DNA of 49,902 nucleotides, from positions 1 through 49,902 of the forward strand of contig JAGHUS010000004.1 in NCBI GenBank assembly GCA_018064685.1, read 5' to 3'. Below are positions 26,690 through 34,977 of this stretch, one piece after another. Position numbers and translations under genes: made by a program. The notes under the pieces are model-generated. The model was not told the DNA's origin and searched no databases. It saw nothing but the letters and a program-made list of their open reading frames with translations. This DNA is from Bacteroidales bacterium (lineage in GTDB: Bacteria > Bacteroidota > Bacteroidia > Bacteroidales > Bacteroidaceae). Each line of letters starts with the position of its first letter. Position 1 is the first letter of the stretch.

Positions 26690-28000
26690 CTATCCAAGTA
26701 CCACGTTCTGTTTGCGCTTTGTCCACGACAGCACATGTATGTGTACATCGCAGTACTGCCACTTGTCTCCCTTCAGGAAGAAGTCGAGTTCGTAGTCGTA
26801 CTCGCGGTCGAGGTACTCCTGTGCGGGGTAGTTCCACTCGGGCGAGATGCGGCACTCGGCCAGCATCGTCGAGAGGTTGATGAGCGCTACCGTCTCGCCG
26901 GTCTGCTTGTTGCGTATCTTCAGCTGCGCAGCCTTGCTAAAGTCCTCCTCGTACATCAGTCGGTTGAACATCAGGTTGTAGTGGGCTGTGCGCTCGGTCA
27001 CCACAGCTGCCTTGCGGACTGCTCCCCCTCTTTGTGAAGCGTTGGCAGCATTGGGGACAGGAGCCGGGTGAATGTCGCCCTCGATGGCAAGACCGTCGTT
27101 GTCGAAGCGGGTTGTCCACTGGGCGTAGGGGGTGTATAGGAGAGCCTTGTCGGAGGCGAGACTGTTGTCGGAAGCCAGGGTGGAGTTGCGGTCCACGATG
27201 GTCACCTCGTAGTCGTCGGCATTGATGTCGGCAGGATCGTCGAGTTGTCGGAGCGTGATGTTGAGGTGCTTGGTATCACGTATGAGCGAGACGGTGGCGT
27301 AGGTGGCATAGCCTTCGCGAACGGTCACCATCTGTTCGTTGGTGGGATGAATGGAATAGGGCTTGGTGGTCTTGGGCATGGCGGGGATGCTGTGACCGAA
27401 GGTAGGCTCGGCGGGCATCACCTTGAGGGTGTGCCAGAGGGTGTCCATGGGGGCGGCGTTGCTTACAGCCGATGGAGAAGCATCGGAAACGGTGGCGGGC
27501 TCGTTGTCGAGGGTGATGACGAGCGTGTTGGGGTCGGCGGGATTATCGGTGGCGGGGTTGGCATGGGTGGGGTTGGTGCGACGGTACTTGGCACCGGGTG
27601 TCTGGAGTGCGTTGTCCCAGTCCTTCTGCATGGCTACGGCCTGAAGGCGGTAGCGATGGGGGGTGGACGATCCAGCAGGAAAACTGCTGGACACTGAGGA
27701 TAGTTCCTCGGGGGTGAAGTGCATGGTGTAGCCGTACTGAGCCAGTGGCATGGTGGCGGTGGTGTTGGCAACACTCTTCTGGGCAACCTTCTGTCCGCTC
27801 TCATCGTATACGTATACGGTGACGTATCCCACATGGTCCTTGAACATGTCGGCACGCTGTGTGTTGTAGTCGTAGACGAATCGCACGAAGAGTCCTGTGG
27901 GACAGTCGCTACGATCTTCCTCCATCATCGAGCAGGCTCCGAGTGCCACTGCCGTGCAAGCGATGAGTACAGTTGTTAGTATATGATGAAAACGATTCAT
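26690..28000 (-). CDS. FimB/Mfa2-family fimbrial anchor lipoprotein
   Basis: This 436-residue lipoprotein (lipobox cysteine 23, ALGACSMM) begins after the signal with DRSDCPTGLFVRFVYDYN and then DMFKDHVGYVTVYVYDE, the hallmark start of Mfa2/FimB anchors. These anchor the fimbria in the outer membrane and limit its length. There is no T-R-A maturation motif near the N-terminus, which agrees with an unprocessed anchor. The last 17 residues (HIHVLSWTKRKQNVVLG) closely match the end of the major fimbrillin, which is unexpected for a subunit thought to sit at the base. It lies directly downstream of the major fimbrillin gene. The repeat copies on both sides could allow recombination. Confidence 0.88.
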   Translation of the reverse strand: MNRFHHILTTVLIACTAVALGACSMMEEDRSDCPTGLFVRFVYDYNTQRADMFKDHVGYVTVYVYDESGQKVAQKSVANTTATMPLAQYGYTMHFTPEELSSVSSSFPAGSSTPHRYRLQAVAMQKDWDNALQTPGAKYRRTNPTHANPATDNPADPNTLVITLDNEPATVSDASPSAVSNAAPMDTLWHTLKVMPAEPTFGHSIPAMPKTTKPYSIHPTNEQMVTVREGYATYATVSLIRDTKHLNITLRQLDDPADINADDYEVTIVDRNSTLASDNSLASDKALLYTPYAQWTTRFDNDGLAIEGDIHPAPVPNAANASQRGGAVRKAAVVTERTAHYNLMFNRLMYEEDFSKAAQLKIRNKQTGETVALINLSTMLAECRISPEWNYPAQEYLDREYDYELDFFLKGDKWQYCDVHIHVLSWTKRKQNVVLG

Positions 28001-28024
28001 TAGTAATAATTTTGTTTTAACGCG

Positions 28025-28163
28025 AAGTTTGTTTCTTAGAACATTAATTGTTCTTTTACCTCTCTTATATATAATGAAGATTATTTTTGAACATTAATTA
28101 CCATTAATTAAACATTAATTTGCCATTAATTATTCTTTTACCTCTTATATATATAATAAGGTG
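28025..28163. repeat. 55-bp repeat unit with duplicated flank between fimbrillin and anchor genes
   Basis: One direct unit (28089-28140, gaacattaattaccattaat...) is flanked on each side by 'ttcttttacctc..ttatatata' (28051-28075 and 28133-28155). On the plus strand TATTTTTG is present at about 28082-28089. There is no gene in this 244-bp spacer. Confidence 0.8.
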
Positions 28164-28244
28164 GAAGTATTTGTAAAAGGCGTGGTGCCAAGTGGTGCTC
28201 AGCACCACGCCCAGTATTATGTGTCAGTTACGATTCGAGGGGAT

Positions 28245-30248
28245 TTAGAGAATTACGTTCTGTGTACGCTTAACCCATGGGAGGATATGGATGTGAGCCT
28301 TGATGAAGTAGTGAGGCTTTGGATTATCGTCTGGTGTATCACCAGGATAATCAGGATCTGTAGGATCACCAGGATTCTGTCCAGGATTCTGAGCGCTATA
28401 ATCCTTTGGTTCAGCATCACCAATACCCTCGATATCAGAAACTGTGAGTGAGTACCAGTTGTTACGAACTACACCCCAGCGACCGAGCCATGCTGCTGCA
28501 CGACTTGTACCGTAAGCGATAGGTGTTGTATGAGTTGAACTACCTGCCGAAGGATATATTTGGTCATAAATGTTTGCTGCAGCATCTGGAGCAGACCAAG
28601 GAGTCTCTGTATCACCGAAGTGAGCGATGCGTGCTGTATAATAAGAAACACCATTAAGGTACTCGTAAACAGTCTCTGGAGTATAAGCGATACCAGCGAG
28701 ATCCTGATCGAGAGTCTCAGCAACAGTCTTACCACCACCATAAACGAGGTCATCGATAGCTGTCTTTATTGCGCCAGCATAAACCTCTACATCGTCAACA
28801 GTTACGCTTGTGATAGCGAGCTTATCAGTGTAAGTACGCTTACCAGCAGCATCGCGAGAACCAGTAAGAGCTACAGTGTGACCAAGTTTAACAACGATAG
28901 TACCAGTTGCGGCAACACCAACACCAGCACGATCTGCATCAATCTTAGAAACGATTGTAGAAGCTACAGCAGCAATCTCTGTACCATGGTTAGCATCGTT
29001 CAAAGAAGCAAGTTTATTCTTCAAGTTAGCATCTGAAAGTGATGTATTTGGCTCTGCTGCAATTGTGTAGAATGTTGCACCGTTGTTGATAGTAGTCTTG
29101 AAACTTACATAAGTTGTGTTTGCATATATCTGGCTGTTCTCATCGAAGGTATTCTCGTATGTGTAAACAACGCCAGCCTTACCCAGAGTATGCGATGCAG
29201 CTGGTGCCTTACCAAACTTAAGTCCAGTCTTTCCGTCGTAGTTAGGATCCTGAGCCCAGTATGTACGATAGCCGAGAGTATGTTCAGTAAGGAAGAATGG
29301 AGTGTTAGAAACGAAACGATACTTTCTTTCAGCATCAGCAGCTGCAACCTGTGTATTTGTATAAGATGTCCATGCAGGAAGTACCTGACGTGTATTGTAG
29401 TAACCAACACCAGAAGCATCTGCGTTGTTTACGTTACCAAGTGTCCAACCTGCGAATGCTACAGCTGTTGAAGAACCTGCAGGGTCAGCGATAGTTGTGT
29501 TCCAGTCCACTTCAACCTTTACAGCAGCACGCTCAACATAGATACATGCAGTCTGACTAGCTGGAGCAGCAAGAGCAGCTGCCTCTGTTGGGAATACAGC
29601 TGATGGATCAATTGCTGCAAGTGTTGAGTACTCTGCACCTGTTGGATCAACAGTACCACCACGTGTAGTAGAAATTGGAGTGTTTGTCATTACAAGACCC
29701 TTGCTACCCATTGCACCGAAACCATCTGTCTCGTTACCAATACCGATAGCCTTCAGTGCCTGTGTGCTGAATGCAGTGAATGTCTGACCAGGGGTGAAGT
29801 CAATACCAGTAGCATTGTCCTCATCGTTGAGGATTACATAAGCATAGAGCTTCTGCGAACCAGAAAGCTTAGGAGCCTTGATCTCCTGTACGAAATTGTT
29901 GCTGCTTGTTGTAATCTCATCACGGCTCTCAGCTGTCCATGATGTAATAGCTGACTTAATGTCGTAAGAGCCAAACAGTGTTGCATTTGCTTCATCAGTG
30001 CCCTTGAAAAGAACAAGATGACCACTGAATACCTTATACTCAGAAGCAAGACCATCGTTGAAGTCCTCGTTTGCACGGGTCTGACCGCCACCTGGCATTG
30101 CAATACCTACGCTGATGAAAGATGGCTGACCCTCTACGAGGCCATACTCGTTGCCAGCACCATTTTCAGGAGCCACAACATTCTCGCTGCTACAGCTTGC
30201 CAACATAGCGGCACCTGCTAGCATAGAAAAGGAAAATTGCTTTTTCAT
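28245..30248 (-). CDS. Major fimbrillin, Mfa1/FimA type
   Basis: This 667-residue lipoprotein precursor has lipobox cysteine 19 (MLASCSSEN). A short propeptide leads to T57-R58-A59, the expected Arg-protease cut that frees the mature pilin and its strand groove. The N-domain carries KVFSGHLVLFKG and QKLYAYVILND; the C-domain ends in the fimbrillin tail VVRNNWYSLTVSDIEGIG. An unusual Pro/Asp/Gly-rich spacer (GQNPGDPTDPDYPGDTPDD) precedes the final donor-type strand HIHILPWVKRTQNVIL. Compared with other fimbrial genes here, codon choice is biased toward a few codons, as in highly expressed genes. It is the probable structural subunit of the fimbrial shaft, third gene of the locus after DUF3575 and DUF3868. 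Repeats of 55 bp lie on both sides. Confidence 0.9.
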   Translation of the reverse strand: MKKQFSFSMLAGAAMLASCSSENVVAPENGAGNEYGLVEGQPSFISVGIAMPGGGQTRANEDFNDGLASEYKVFSGHLVLFKGTDEANATLFGSYDIKSAITSWTAESRDEITTSSNNFVQEIKAPKLSGSQKLYAYVILNDEDNATGIDFTPGQTFTAFSTQALKAIGIGNETDGFGAMGSKGLVMTNTPISTTRGGTVDPTGAEYSTLAAIDPSAVFPTEAAALAAPASQTACIYVERAAVKVEVDWNTTIADPAGSSTAVAFAGWTLGNVNNADASGVGYYNTRQVLPAWTSYTNTQVAAADAERKYRFVSNTPFFLTEHTLGYRTYWAQDPNYDGKTGLKFGKAPAASHTLGKAGVVYTYENTFDENSQIYANTTYVSFKTTINNGATFYTIAAEPNTSLSDANLKNKLASLNDANHGTEIAAVASTIVSKIDADRAGVGVAATGTIVVKLGHTVALTGSRDAAGKRTYTDKLAITSVTVDDVEVYAGAIKTAIDDLVYGGGKTVAETLDQDLAGIAYTPETVYEYLNGVSYYTARIAHFGDTETPWSAPDAAANIYDQIYPSAGSSTHTTPIAYGTSRAAAWLGRWGVVRNNWYSLTVSDIEGIGDAEPKDYSAQNPGQNPGDPTDPDYPGDTPDDNPKPHYFIKAHIHILPWVKRTQNVIL

Positions 30249-30300
30249 AATTTAGTTAATTAAAAAAGTGAATAATTAAGTTATTTAAAAATTGTTTTTT

Positions 30301-30605
30301 ATTTGACGTTGATTGTATTTTTGTTTTAAACATTAATTACCATTAATCGAACATTAATTTGCCATTAATTATTTTTTGAGCTAAACATTAATTGCCATTA
30401 ATCGAACATTAATTTGATGTTAAGTATATTTTCATTTTAAACATTAATTACCATTAATTAGACATTAATTTGCTATTAATAATTTTTTGAGATGAACATT
30501 AATTTGACGTTAATTGTATCTTTGCTTTGAACATTTCACGATATGCTATACATAAATATAATTAATGAAAAATTAATGTCTAATTCGTGGTAATTAATGT
30601 TGAAA
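30301..30605. repeat. 55-bp AT-rich repeat array with an inverted terminal unit
   Basis: This 395-bp spacer between the DUF3868 gene and the major fimbrillin gene holds several direct units (from 30324, 30382 and 30437, partly decayed) and an inverted unit (30556-30603). Two plus-strand -7-like boxes are present: TATTTTTG near 30316 and TATCTTTG near 30517. The organisation matches the region flanking the GxxExxY gene, but without an ORF between the arms. Confidence 0.85.
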
Positions 30606-30643
30606 TCAATTCTTTTATGTCATATCTGGGTGAAACATTTAAG

Positions 30644-32140
30644 TTACTTCTCATTGTTCTTAATCTGCTCCTTGTTGAGCTGTGCCTCGTGCAACCTGCC
30701 GGCTGCCTCGAAATGGCGGAGGGCGGTTTGCATGTCCTTCTTGTGGGCAGCAATGATGCCTCGTGCATTCTCGGCCTCAGGACTGTTGCCAGCCGACTTC
30801 AGCAGTTCGGCAGCACGGTCGTACTTGCCGGCCTTGATGGCTGCCACGGCGGCATTGAGGTTGGCAATGGGGTCGTCGCTGTAGAAGCGGAGGGCGATGT
30901 TGAAGGTCTCGATGAACTCGGGCGAGCCTTCCTCGTACAAGTTGGCTACGCGGAACATCTGGTTGAGCGAGAGCAGTTCGGGGGTCTTCTTGATGATCTC
31001 GGCCAGACGCTCGTCGCTGGTGGGCTTGAGGCGTGTGCTGATGGTGAACTGCGTGCAGCGCAACAAGGGGAACCAGTCGGACAGGATCTTCTCCTTGTAT
31101 AACTTAGCGAAGCGTGCATCGTTCTTCAGCAGTCGCTCCTTCTCGTCGAAGTCGGCAGCGCCATAGGTGGGCTTGTCGATGAGTTCGAGCAGGTCCTTGC
31201 GCTGCTTCTCGGTGATGTCGGTGGCTGCCACTACCTGCTCGCGGAACTCACCCCAGTTCTCGGTCACAGCGCTGTAGGAGCACTTCTCCTGGGGCAGGTT
31301 GTAACGGGCGGCGATGTACTCGACCAAGACGCGCGAACGATTGGTGGACAGATACTCGTTGTGTACATAGGGCGACTCGGGCGAAGCGTAACCGCAGATG
31401 TTGATGTTGGCAATCTCGACGTTGGGGTCGCTCATGGCGTAGTCGATAGAGTCGATGATGACCTTCAGCTGTTCGCGGTTGTCAATCTTCTGTCCGCTCT
31501 TGCAGACGTAGGGCTCGGTGTGAAGCTCAATCCTGTTCACCTCGAACTGCACACGTGCCCTACCCTCGTGGTTCACCACGGGTGCCTCCTTGACGGGTGG
31601 CACGATATAAGCGGCATAGAAGTGCAGCTCGGGCTTGGGCATGTCGGGAGTGATGTTGAAGGGTATGGCCGGTGTCATGCCCATGCCGTCGACATTGCCA
31701 CAGCCGCAGGTGTCGACAGCCAGACGGAAGTGAAGCTTGCCTTGACGCATCCAGGGCTCGATGGCCACCGTCTCGGTGTAGGCCATGCGCTGAGCCTTGC
31801 CATTCTGTCGGCGCACCACCTTATTTATATTACCATATTGCGACGAGATGTCCTTGCCCAGTCCCGAACGCTCGTATACGTACTGCATGTTACGACCGTT
31901 GACCAGTACGGAGGGGAAGTAGGTGCGCTGTCCGGCACCCTCGACAAAGGGGGTGACGAAGAGTTGATGGTTGCTGCCCAGGTTGACCTTGTCGAGGACA
32001 AGATCGAACGAGGCGACAAGCTTCTGTCCCACCTCCTTGATGTTGACATTCTGGGTGGCGAGGCCTTCGTCATCGTGGGCTGCCCACAGTTGCACGGTGC
32101 TGGCAGCAAGCAATAGCATTGATAGTAATATCTTTTTCAT
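30644..32140 (-). CDS. DUF3868 / OmpA-like fimbrial-locus protein
   Basis: This 498-residue exported protein has a signal peptide of about 20 residues (STVQLWA-AHDD). The N-terminal DUF3868 region spans about 22-135 (LVASFDLVLDKVNLGSNHQLFVTPF, FPSVLVNGRNMQYVYER). An OmpA-C-like segment follows at about 215-310, with ICGYASPESPYVHNEYLSTNR-type peptidoglycan-binding sequence. The C-terminus is helical and TPR-like (about 395-490; DPIANLNAAVAAIKAGKYDRAAELLK). DUF3868 proteins typically sit with DUF3575 proteins at the head of Bacteroidetes fimbrial loci and are presumed envelope or assembly factors. It precedes the major fimbrillin. Confidence 0.88.
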   Translation of the reverse strand: MKKILLSMLLLAASTVQLWAAHDDEGLATQNVNIKEVGQKLVASFDLVLDKVNLGSNHQLFVTPFVEGAGQRTYFPSVLVNGRNMQYVYERSGLGKDISSQYGNINKVVRRQNGKAQRMAYTETVAIEPWMRQGKLHFRLAVDTCGCGNVDGMGMTPAIPFNITPDMPKPELHFYAAYIVPPVKEAPVVNHEGRARVQFEVNRIELHTEPYVCKSGQKIDNREQLKVIIDSIDYAMSDPNVEIANINICGYASPESPYVHNEYLSTNRSRVLVEYIAARYNLPQEKCSYSAVTENWGEFREQVVAATDITEKQRKDLLELIDKPTYGAADFDEKERLLKNDARFAKLYKEKILSDWFPLLRCTQFTISTRLKPTSDERLAEIIKKTPELLSLNQMFRVANLYEEGSPEFIETFNIALRFYSDDPIANLNAAVAAIKAGKYDRAAELLKSAGNSPEAENARGIIAAHKKDMQTALRHFEAAGRLHEAQLNKEQIKNNEK

Positions 32141-32214
32141 CTTTCTGACTTGAACGACTTTTTTAAAACGATTAAAGGGCTTTTCGAATTTTCGATTATT
32201 TGATTTTTCGATTA

Positions 32215-32318
32215 TTCGATTATTCGGCTAAACGATTAAACGACTAATCTCCTAAACGACTAAACGGCTAATCTCCTAAACGATTAAACGACCAATCTCC
32301 TAATCTCCTAAACGACTA
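32215..32318. repeat. aaacgactaaacgattaatctccta repeats
   Basis: Short degenerate units (cgattaaacgact, aatctcctaaacga) fill the spacer between the DUF3868 and DUF3575 genes; the last one overlaps the DUF3575 stop. They are the same family as 8185-8255. Confidence 0.8.
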
Positions 32319-32930
32319 GAAAACGTAGAGCAGCGTGATGCCCAGCTTGGTGAGACCGGCATAGTTGGTCTTGCCGCTCGACAGCTTGGGACCGCACTCG
32401 CCACACTCGTACTTGTCGTACCACACACGGTTGTAGCCCACGCCAATCTCGCCCTCGAGGTTCCAGTGGCGTGACAGGATCCACTGATAGCCATAGGTGA
32501 AGCCGGCTCCGAGGAAATGTCCCTCGTAGCTGTGGTTGCGCAGCTCGCGCGTCAGGTTGTCGCCCTTGAAGAATCGTCCGGGAACGGGCAGGTCGACATT
32601 GGCGGCATTGAACTGTCCGCCCATGCCGTGCACCCCGATGAAGTGCCCGTTGAACTTCGTACAGGGCCACCATCGCACCTCGGGCATCACCACCCAGTGC
32701 TTGGCCATGCGCTGGCCATGACTGTCGCTGTCGAACCGCCACGGATTCAGTCCGTAGAACACTTGCGCTGTAGTCTTGCGCGACAATCCCACCTCCATGC
32801 CGACGTTGGGCGTGGTGGATGCGTCATACAGCAGGTTGGTCTTTACAGCCACTTGCGCGCGTACACAAGAAAAATTTGAACTGCCAAACAGCGCAAAGGC
32901 TGCCAGCAGCAGTGTCTTCAATCGTCTCAT
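32316..32930 (-). CDS. DUF3575 outer-membrane protein
   Basis: This 204-residue protein has a signal peptide cut near CVRA-QVAVK and the DUF3575 opening VKTNLLYDASTTPNVGMEVG. Alternating hydrophobic strands follow (AQVFYGLNPW, HWVVMPEVRWWP, GHFIGVHGMGGQFN, HFLGAGFTYGYQWI, WNLEGEIGVGYNRVWYDKYECG), and the C-terminus is LGITLLYVF, ending in Phe. This is a small outer-membrane beta-barrel pattern. In Bacteroidetes the family is the usual first gene of FimA/Mfa loci, consistent with its place here. A pair CGEC near 182 is notable. The probable operon promoter lies about 150 nt upstream. Confidence 0.9.
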   Translation of the reverse strand: MRRLKTLLLAAFALFGSSNFSCVRAQVAVKTNLLYDASTTPNVGMEVGLSRKTTAQVFYGLNPWRFDSDSHGQRMAKHWVVMPEVRWWPCTKFNGHFIGVHGMGGQFNAANVDLPVPGRFFKGDNLTRELRNHSYEGHFLGAGFTYGYQWILSRHWNLEGEIGVGYNRVWYDKYECGECGPKLSSGKTNYAGLTKLGITLLYVF

Positions 32931-33084
32931 TGGATTGATTAAGGTTATTTATCTTTCAGCTTTTAAGTTTTGGTCTTACATGGTATCTGCATCGTGCAGG
33001 CTTCCGTCTCCTTACCACCTTACTATCAGACACTTTGGTGGAATCGTGTTTCTCTTTCTACAGGAGAATAGGAAATCTGCGATG

Positions 33085-33092
33085 CAAATATA
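33085..33092 (-). promoter_or_regulatory. -7 element of the fimbrial operon
   Basis: On the minus strand this reads TATATTTG; a TTG lies 15 nt farther upstream, closer than the ideal 19. The leader to the DUF3575 start is about 150 nt and contains a CCACC/GGTGG stem (about 33018-33054). Confidence 0.55.
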
Positions 33093-33655
33093 CAAAAAAA
33101 AATTAAACAACACTAATTTTTTTTAAAAAAAATCAAGTCAATACCCAATTTCTTCGTCTTGCACTCATTTTACGAATTGTTTTATGCAAATACAGGAGGG
33201 ACAACGAACGGTGTAAGTAATGTTTACCAACATATCCGCTCTGAGAATCGCGTTGTTTTGCCTTTTGCAGATGAGCCTGGCAAATACGCGATTGTGACGG
33301 TACGAGGCACGTTTTCATCAACTCACTGATGCACAATATGTTACACTTTAACAAAAATCCATTCACAGTCGGAAAACAGCAAAAAATCGCTGCGGAAACG
33401 GGTAGAAGACGCTGCGATTTTCATTTTTTCTCGCTGCATCTTCCGAAAAAAGCCCTAAGGAGTTTTTTCAAAACGTCTAGCACCTCTTCCCGATTGTCCG
33501 TTTTAGTCTCCCCAAAGCCTTTCGGAAGACTCTTTTGTGCCGTAGCAAAGGGGTGAGAGTAGTTCCAGCTACGCTATTTGGAGCGTAAATGCATACAGGA
33601 TTTTGGGCGAATATGTAAAGAATGATTACACAAGCGCACAGCCTGTCGGCTATAA
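33093..33655. other. Gene-free spacer with a hairpin
   Basis: No credible gene is present. A hairpin of 12-nt arms with one mismatch (33383-33394 and 33410-33421, aaaatcgctgcg) is the main structure. A homopolymer A/T tract lies at 33094-33135. Confidence 0.5.
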
Positions 33656-33658
33656 GGC

Positions 33659-33695
33659 AAAAAAAGACTCACACACCCGAGCGAGCGTGTGAGTC
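33659..33695 (-). terminator. Rho-independent terminator of the HU gene
   Basis: GACTCACAC and GTGTGAGTC (33687-33695 and 33666-33674) form a 9-bp stem. On the minus strand it is followed by seven T. It lies 40 bp past the HU stop. Confidence 0.85.
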
Positions 33696-33734
33696 GATAA
33701 TGTTTATCTAAAAAAGCTGAAGTGCTAAGATAGA

Positions 33735-33995
33735 TTAGATGAGGTCAGCACCAGCCTTGAACTTAGCAACGGTCTTCTCAGCGATGTTGATAACCTCGCC
33801 AGTCTGGGGGTTCTTACCCTGACGAGCGGGACGAACTGAAGTAGAGAAAGTACCGAAACCTACCAGTGCCACCTTGTCACCAGCCTTCAATGCGTCAGAG
33901 ATAGCCTCGAGAGTAGCCTCGAGAGCCTTCTTAGCGTCAACCTTGCTCAAGCCAGCAGCTTCAGCGATCTTGTTTGTCAAATCAGTCTTGTTCAT
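33735..33995 (-). CDS. HU-family DNA-binding protein
   Basis: This 86-residue protein is a normal-length HU/IHF family member. The N-terminal helices (MNKTDLTNKIAEAAGLSKVD) and dimer core lead to the signature ALVGFGTFSTSVRPARQGKNPQTGE, which includes the DNA-inserting arm. The C-terminus is KTVAKFKAGADL. It bends and compacts chromosomal DNA as a dimer. It is monocistronic, with a consensus promoter upstream and a strong terminator downstream, both of which suit a highly expressed gene. Confidence 0.97.
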   Translation of the reverse strand: MNKTDLTNKIAEAAGLSKVDAKKALEATLEAISDALKAGDKVALVGFGTFSTSVRPARQGKNPQTGEVINIAEKTVAKFKAGADLI

Positions 33996-34043
33996 AATTC
34001 TATTATTAAATGGTTTGGAAAAATATAGCGTTGTTTACGGCGG

Positions 34044-34074
34044 CAAAATTATGCATTCTTGCTCGTTTTCCAAA
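34044..34074 (-). promoter_or_regulatory. Consensus promoter of the HU gene
   Basis: The minus strand reads TTTG (34071-34074), exactly 19 nt, then TAATTTTG (34044-34051), a perfect match to the Bacteroidetes -33/-7 promoter. Confidence 0.85.
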
Positions 34075-34157
34075 GAAAAAAGGGAAAAAAAATGCGAAAA
34101 TATCTAAAAAATAGCACGATTAGCAGCGTTTTCTGCATTTTTGTGTGATAAATTACG

Positions 34158-34165
34158 TACTTTTG
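34158..34165 (+). promoter_or_regulatory. -7 element of the rhomboid gene
   Basis: TACTTTTG lies about 69 nt before ATG 34234. A TTTG is present only 14 nt upstream, so the -33 part is imperfect. It is divergent from the HU promoter. Confidence 0.6.
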
Positions 34166-34233
34166 CACTCGAAATGCGTGTAAAACGCTTTAATTTAGTC
34201 ACTTTTTAACAGAACAAATACACGAAGAAGAAT

Positions 34234-34977
34234 ATGAGAAACCTACCTCCTGTGATAAAGAATCTGCTCATCATCAACGTGCTGATGTTTGCAGCCACCA
34301 ATGTGCTGCAGCTGCGCGACATTGACATGGAGCAGATGTTCGGCCTTCATTTCTTCCTGGCCGACAACTTCCGCCCCTGGCAGCTCGTCACCTACATGTT
34401 CATGCACGGCAGTTTCATGCACATCCTGTTCAATATGTTTGCGCTGTGGATGTTCGGTCGTGTCATCGAGCACACAATGGGCATGAAGCGCTTCCTGATA
34501 TTTTACTTTGTATGCGGCATCGGTGCCGGAATATGTCAGGAGGTGGGCCAGTACATCCACTACATCAACCTTGATGTCTTCCCGGCACTCGACCCCATCA
34601 CCCATAAGATGGCAGACGCAGTGATGGTGAACACGACGAGAGGCGACATGGTGTTTGCACTGAGCGACTACATCAACAGTTGGGGATGTGTGGGAGCCTC
34701 GGGCTGCATCTACGGCATCCTGCTGGCCTTCGCCATGTACTTCCCCAACGAGCGTATGTTCATCATCCCCATCCCCTTCCCCATCAAGGCTAAGTACTTC
34801 GTGCTGGGCTATGCCGTCATCGAGGTCATGGACGTGGTGACGCAGGCACAGGATGGCATCGGACATCTGGCTCACCTGGGCGGCATGCTGTTCGCTCTCA
34901 TACTCATACTCATCTGGCGCCGATGGGACAAGCGACGCAGGATTGGCACACAGTATGTGACGTTCGACAGCTTTTGA
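34234..34977 (+). CDS. Rhomboid family intramembrane serine protease
   Basis: This 247-residue polytopic protein has the full rhomboid active site: Ser156 in GASGCIYG and His214 in AHLGG. The conserved HGSFMHILFNM segment (58-68) supplies the His and Asn that stabilise the intermediate. About six hydrophobic segments are visible. An extra 30-residue soluble loop (about 107-140, INLDVFPALDPITHKMADAV) lies between two of them, a feature seen in many Bacteroidetes rhomboids. It cleaves transmembrane substrates in the inner membrane; its substrate here is unknown. The EEP-family gene follows on the same strand after a repeat-rich spacer. Confidence 0.93.
   Translation: MRNLPPVIKNLLIINVLMFAATNVLQLRDIDMEQMFGLHFFLADNFRPWQLVTYMFMHGSFMHILFNMFALWMFGRVIEHTMGMKRFLIFYFVCGIGAGICQEVGQYIHYINLDVFPALDPITHKMADAVMVNTTRGDMVFALSDYINSWGCVGASGCIYGILLAFAMYFPNERMFIIPIPFPIKAKYFVLGYAVIEVMDVVTQAQDGIGHLAHLGGMLFALILILIWRRWDKRRRIGTQYVTFDSF

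Noticed and set aside
33133..33366. 77-residue open frame on the minus strand before HU
   Set aside because: It has no recognisable motif and no promoter, and lies in a spacer with homopolymer tracts.
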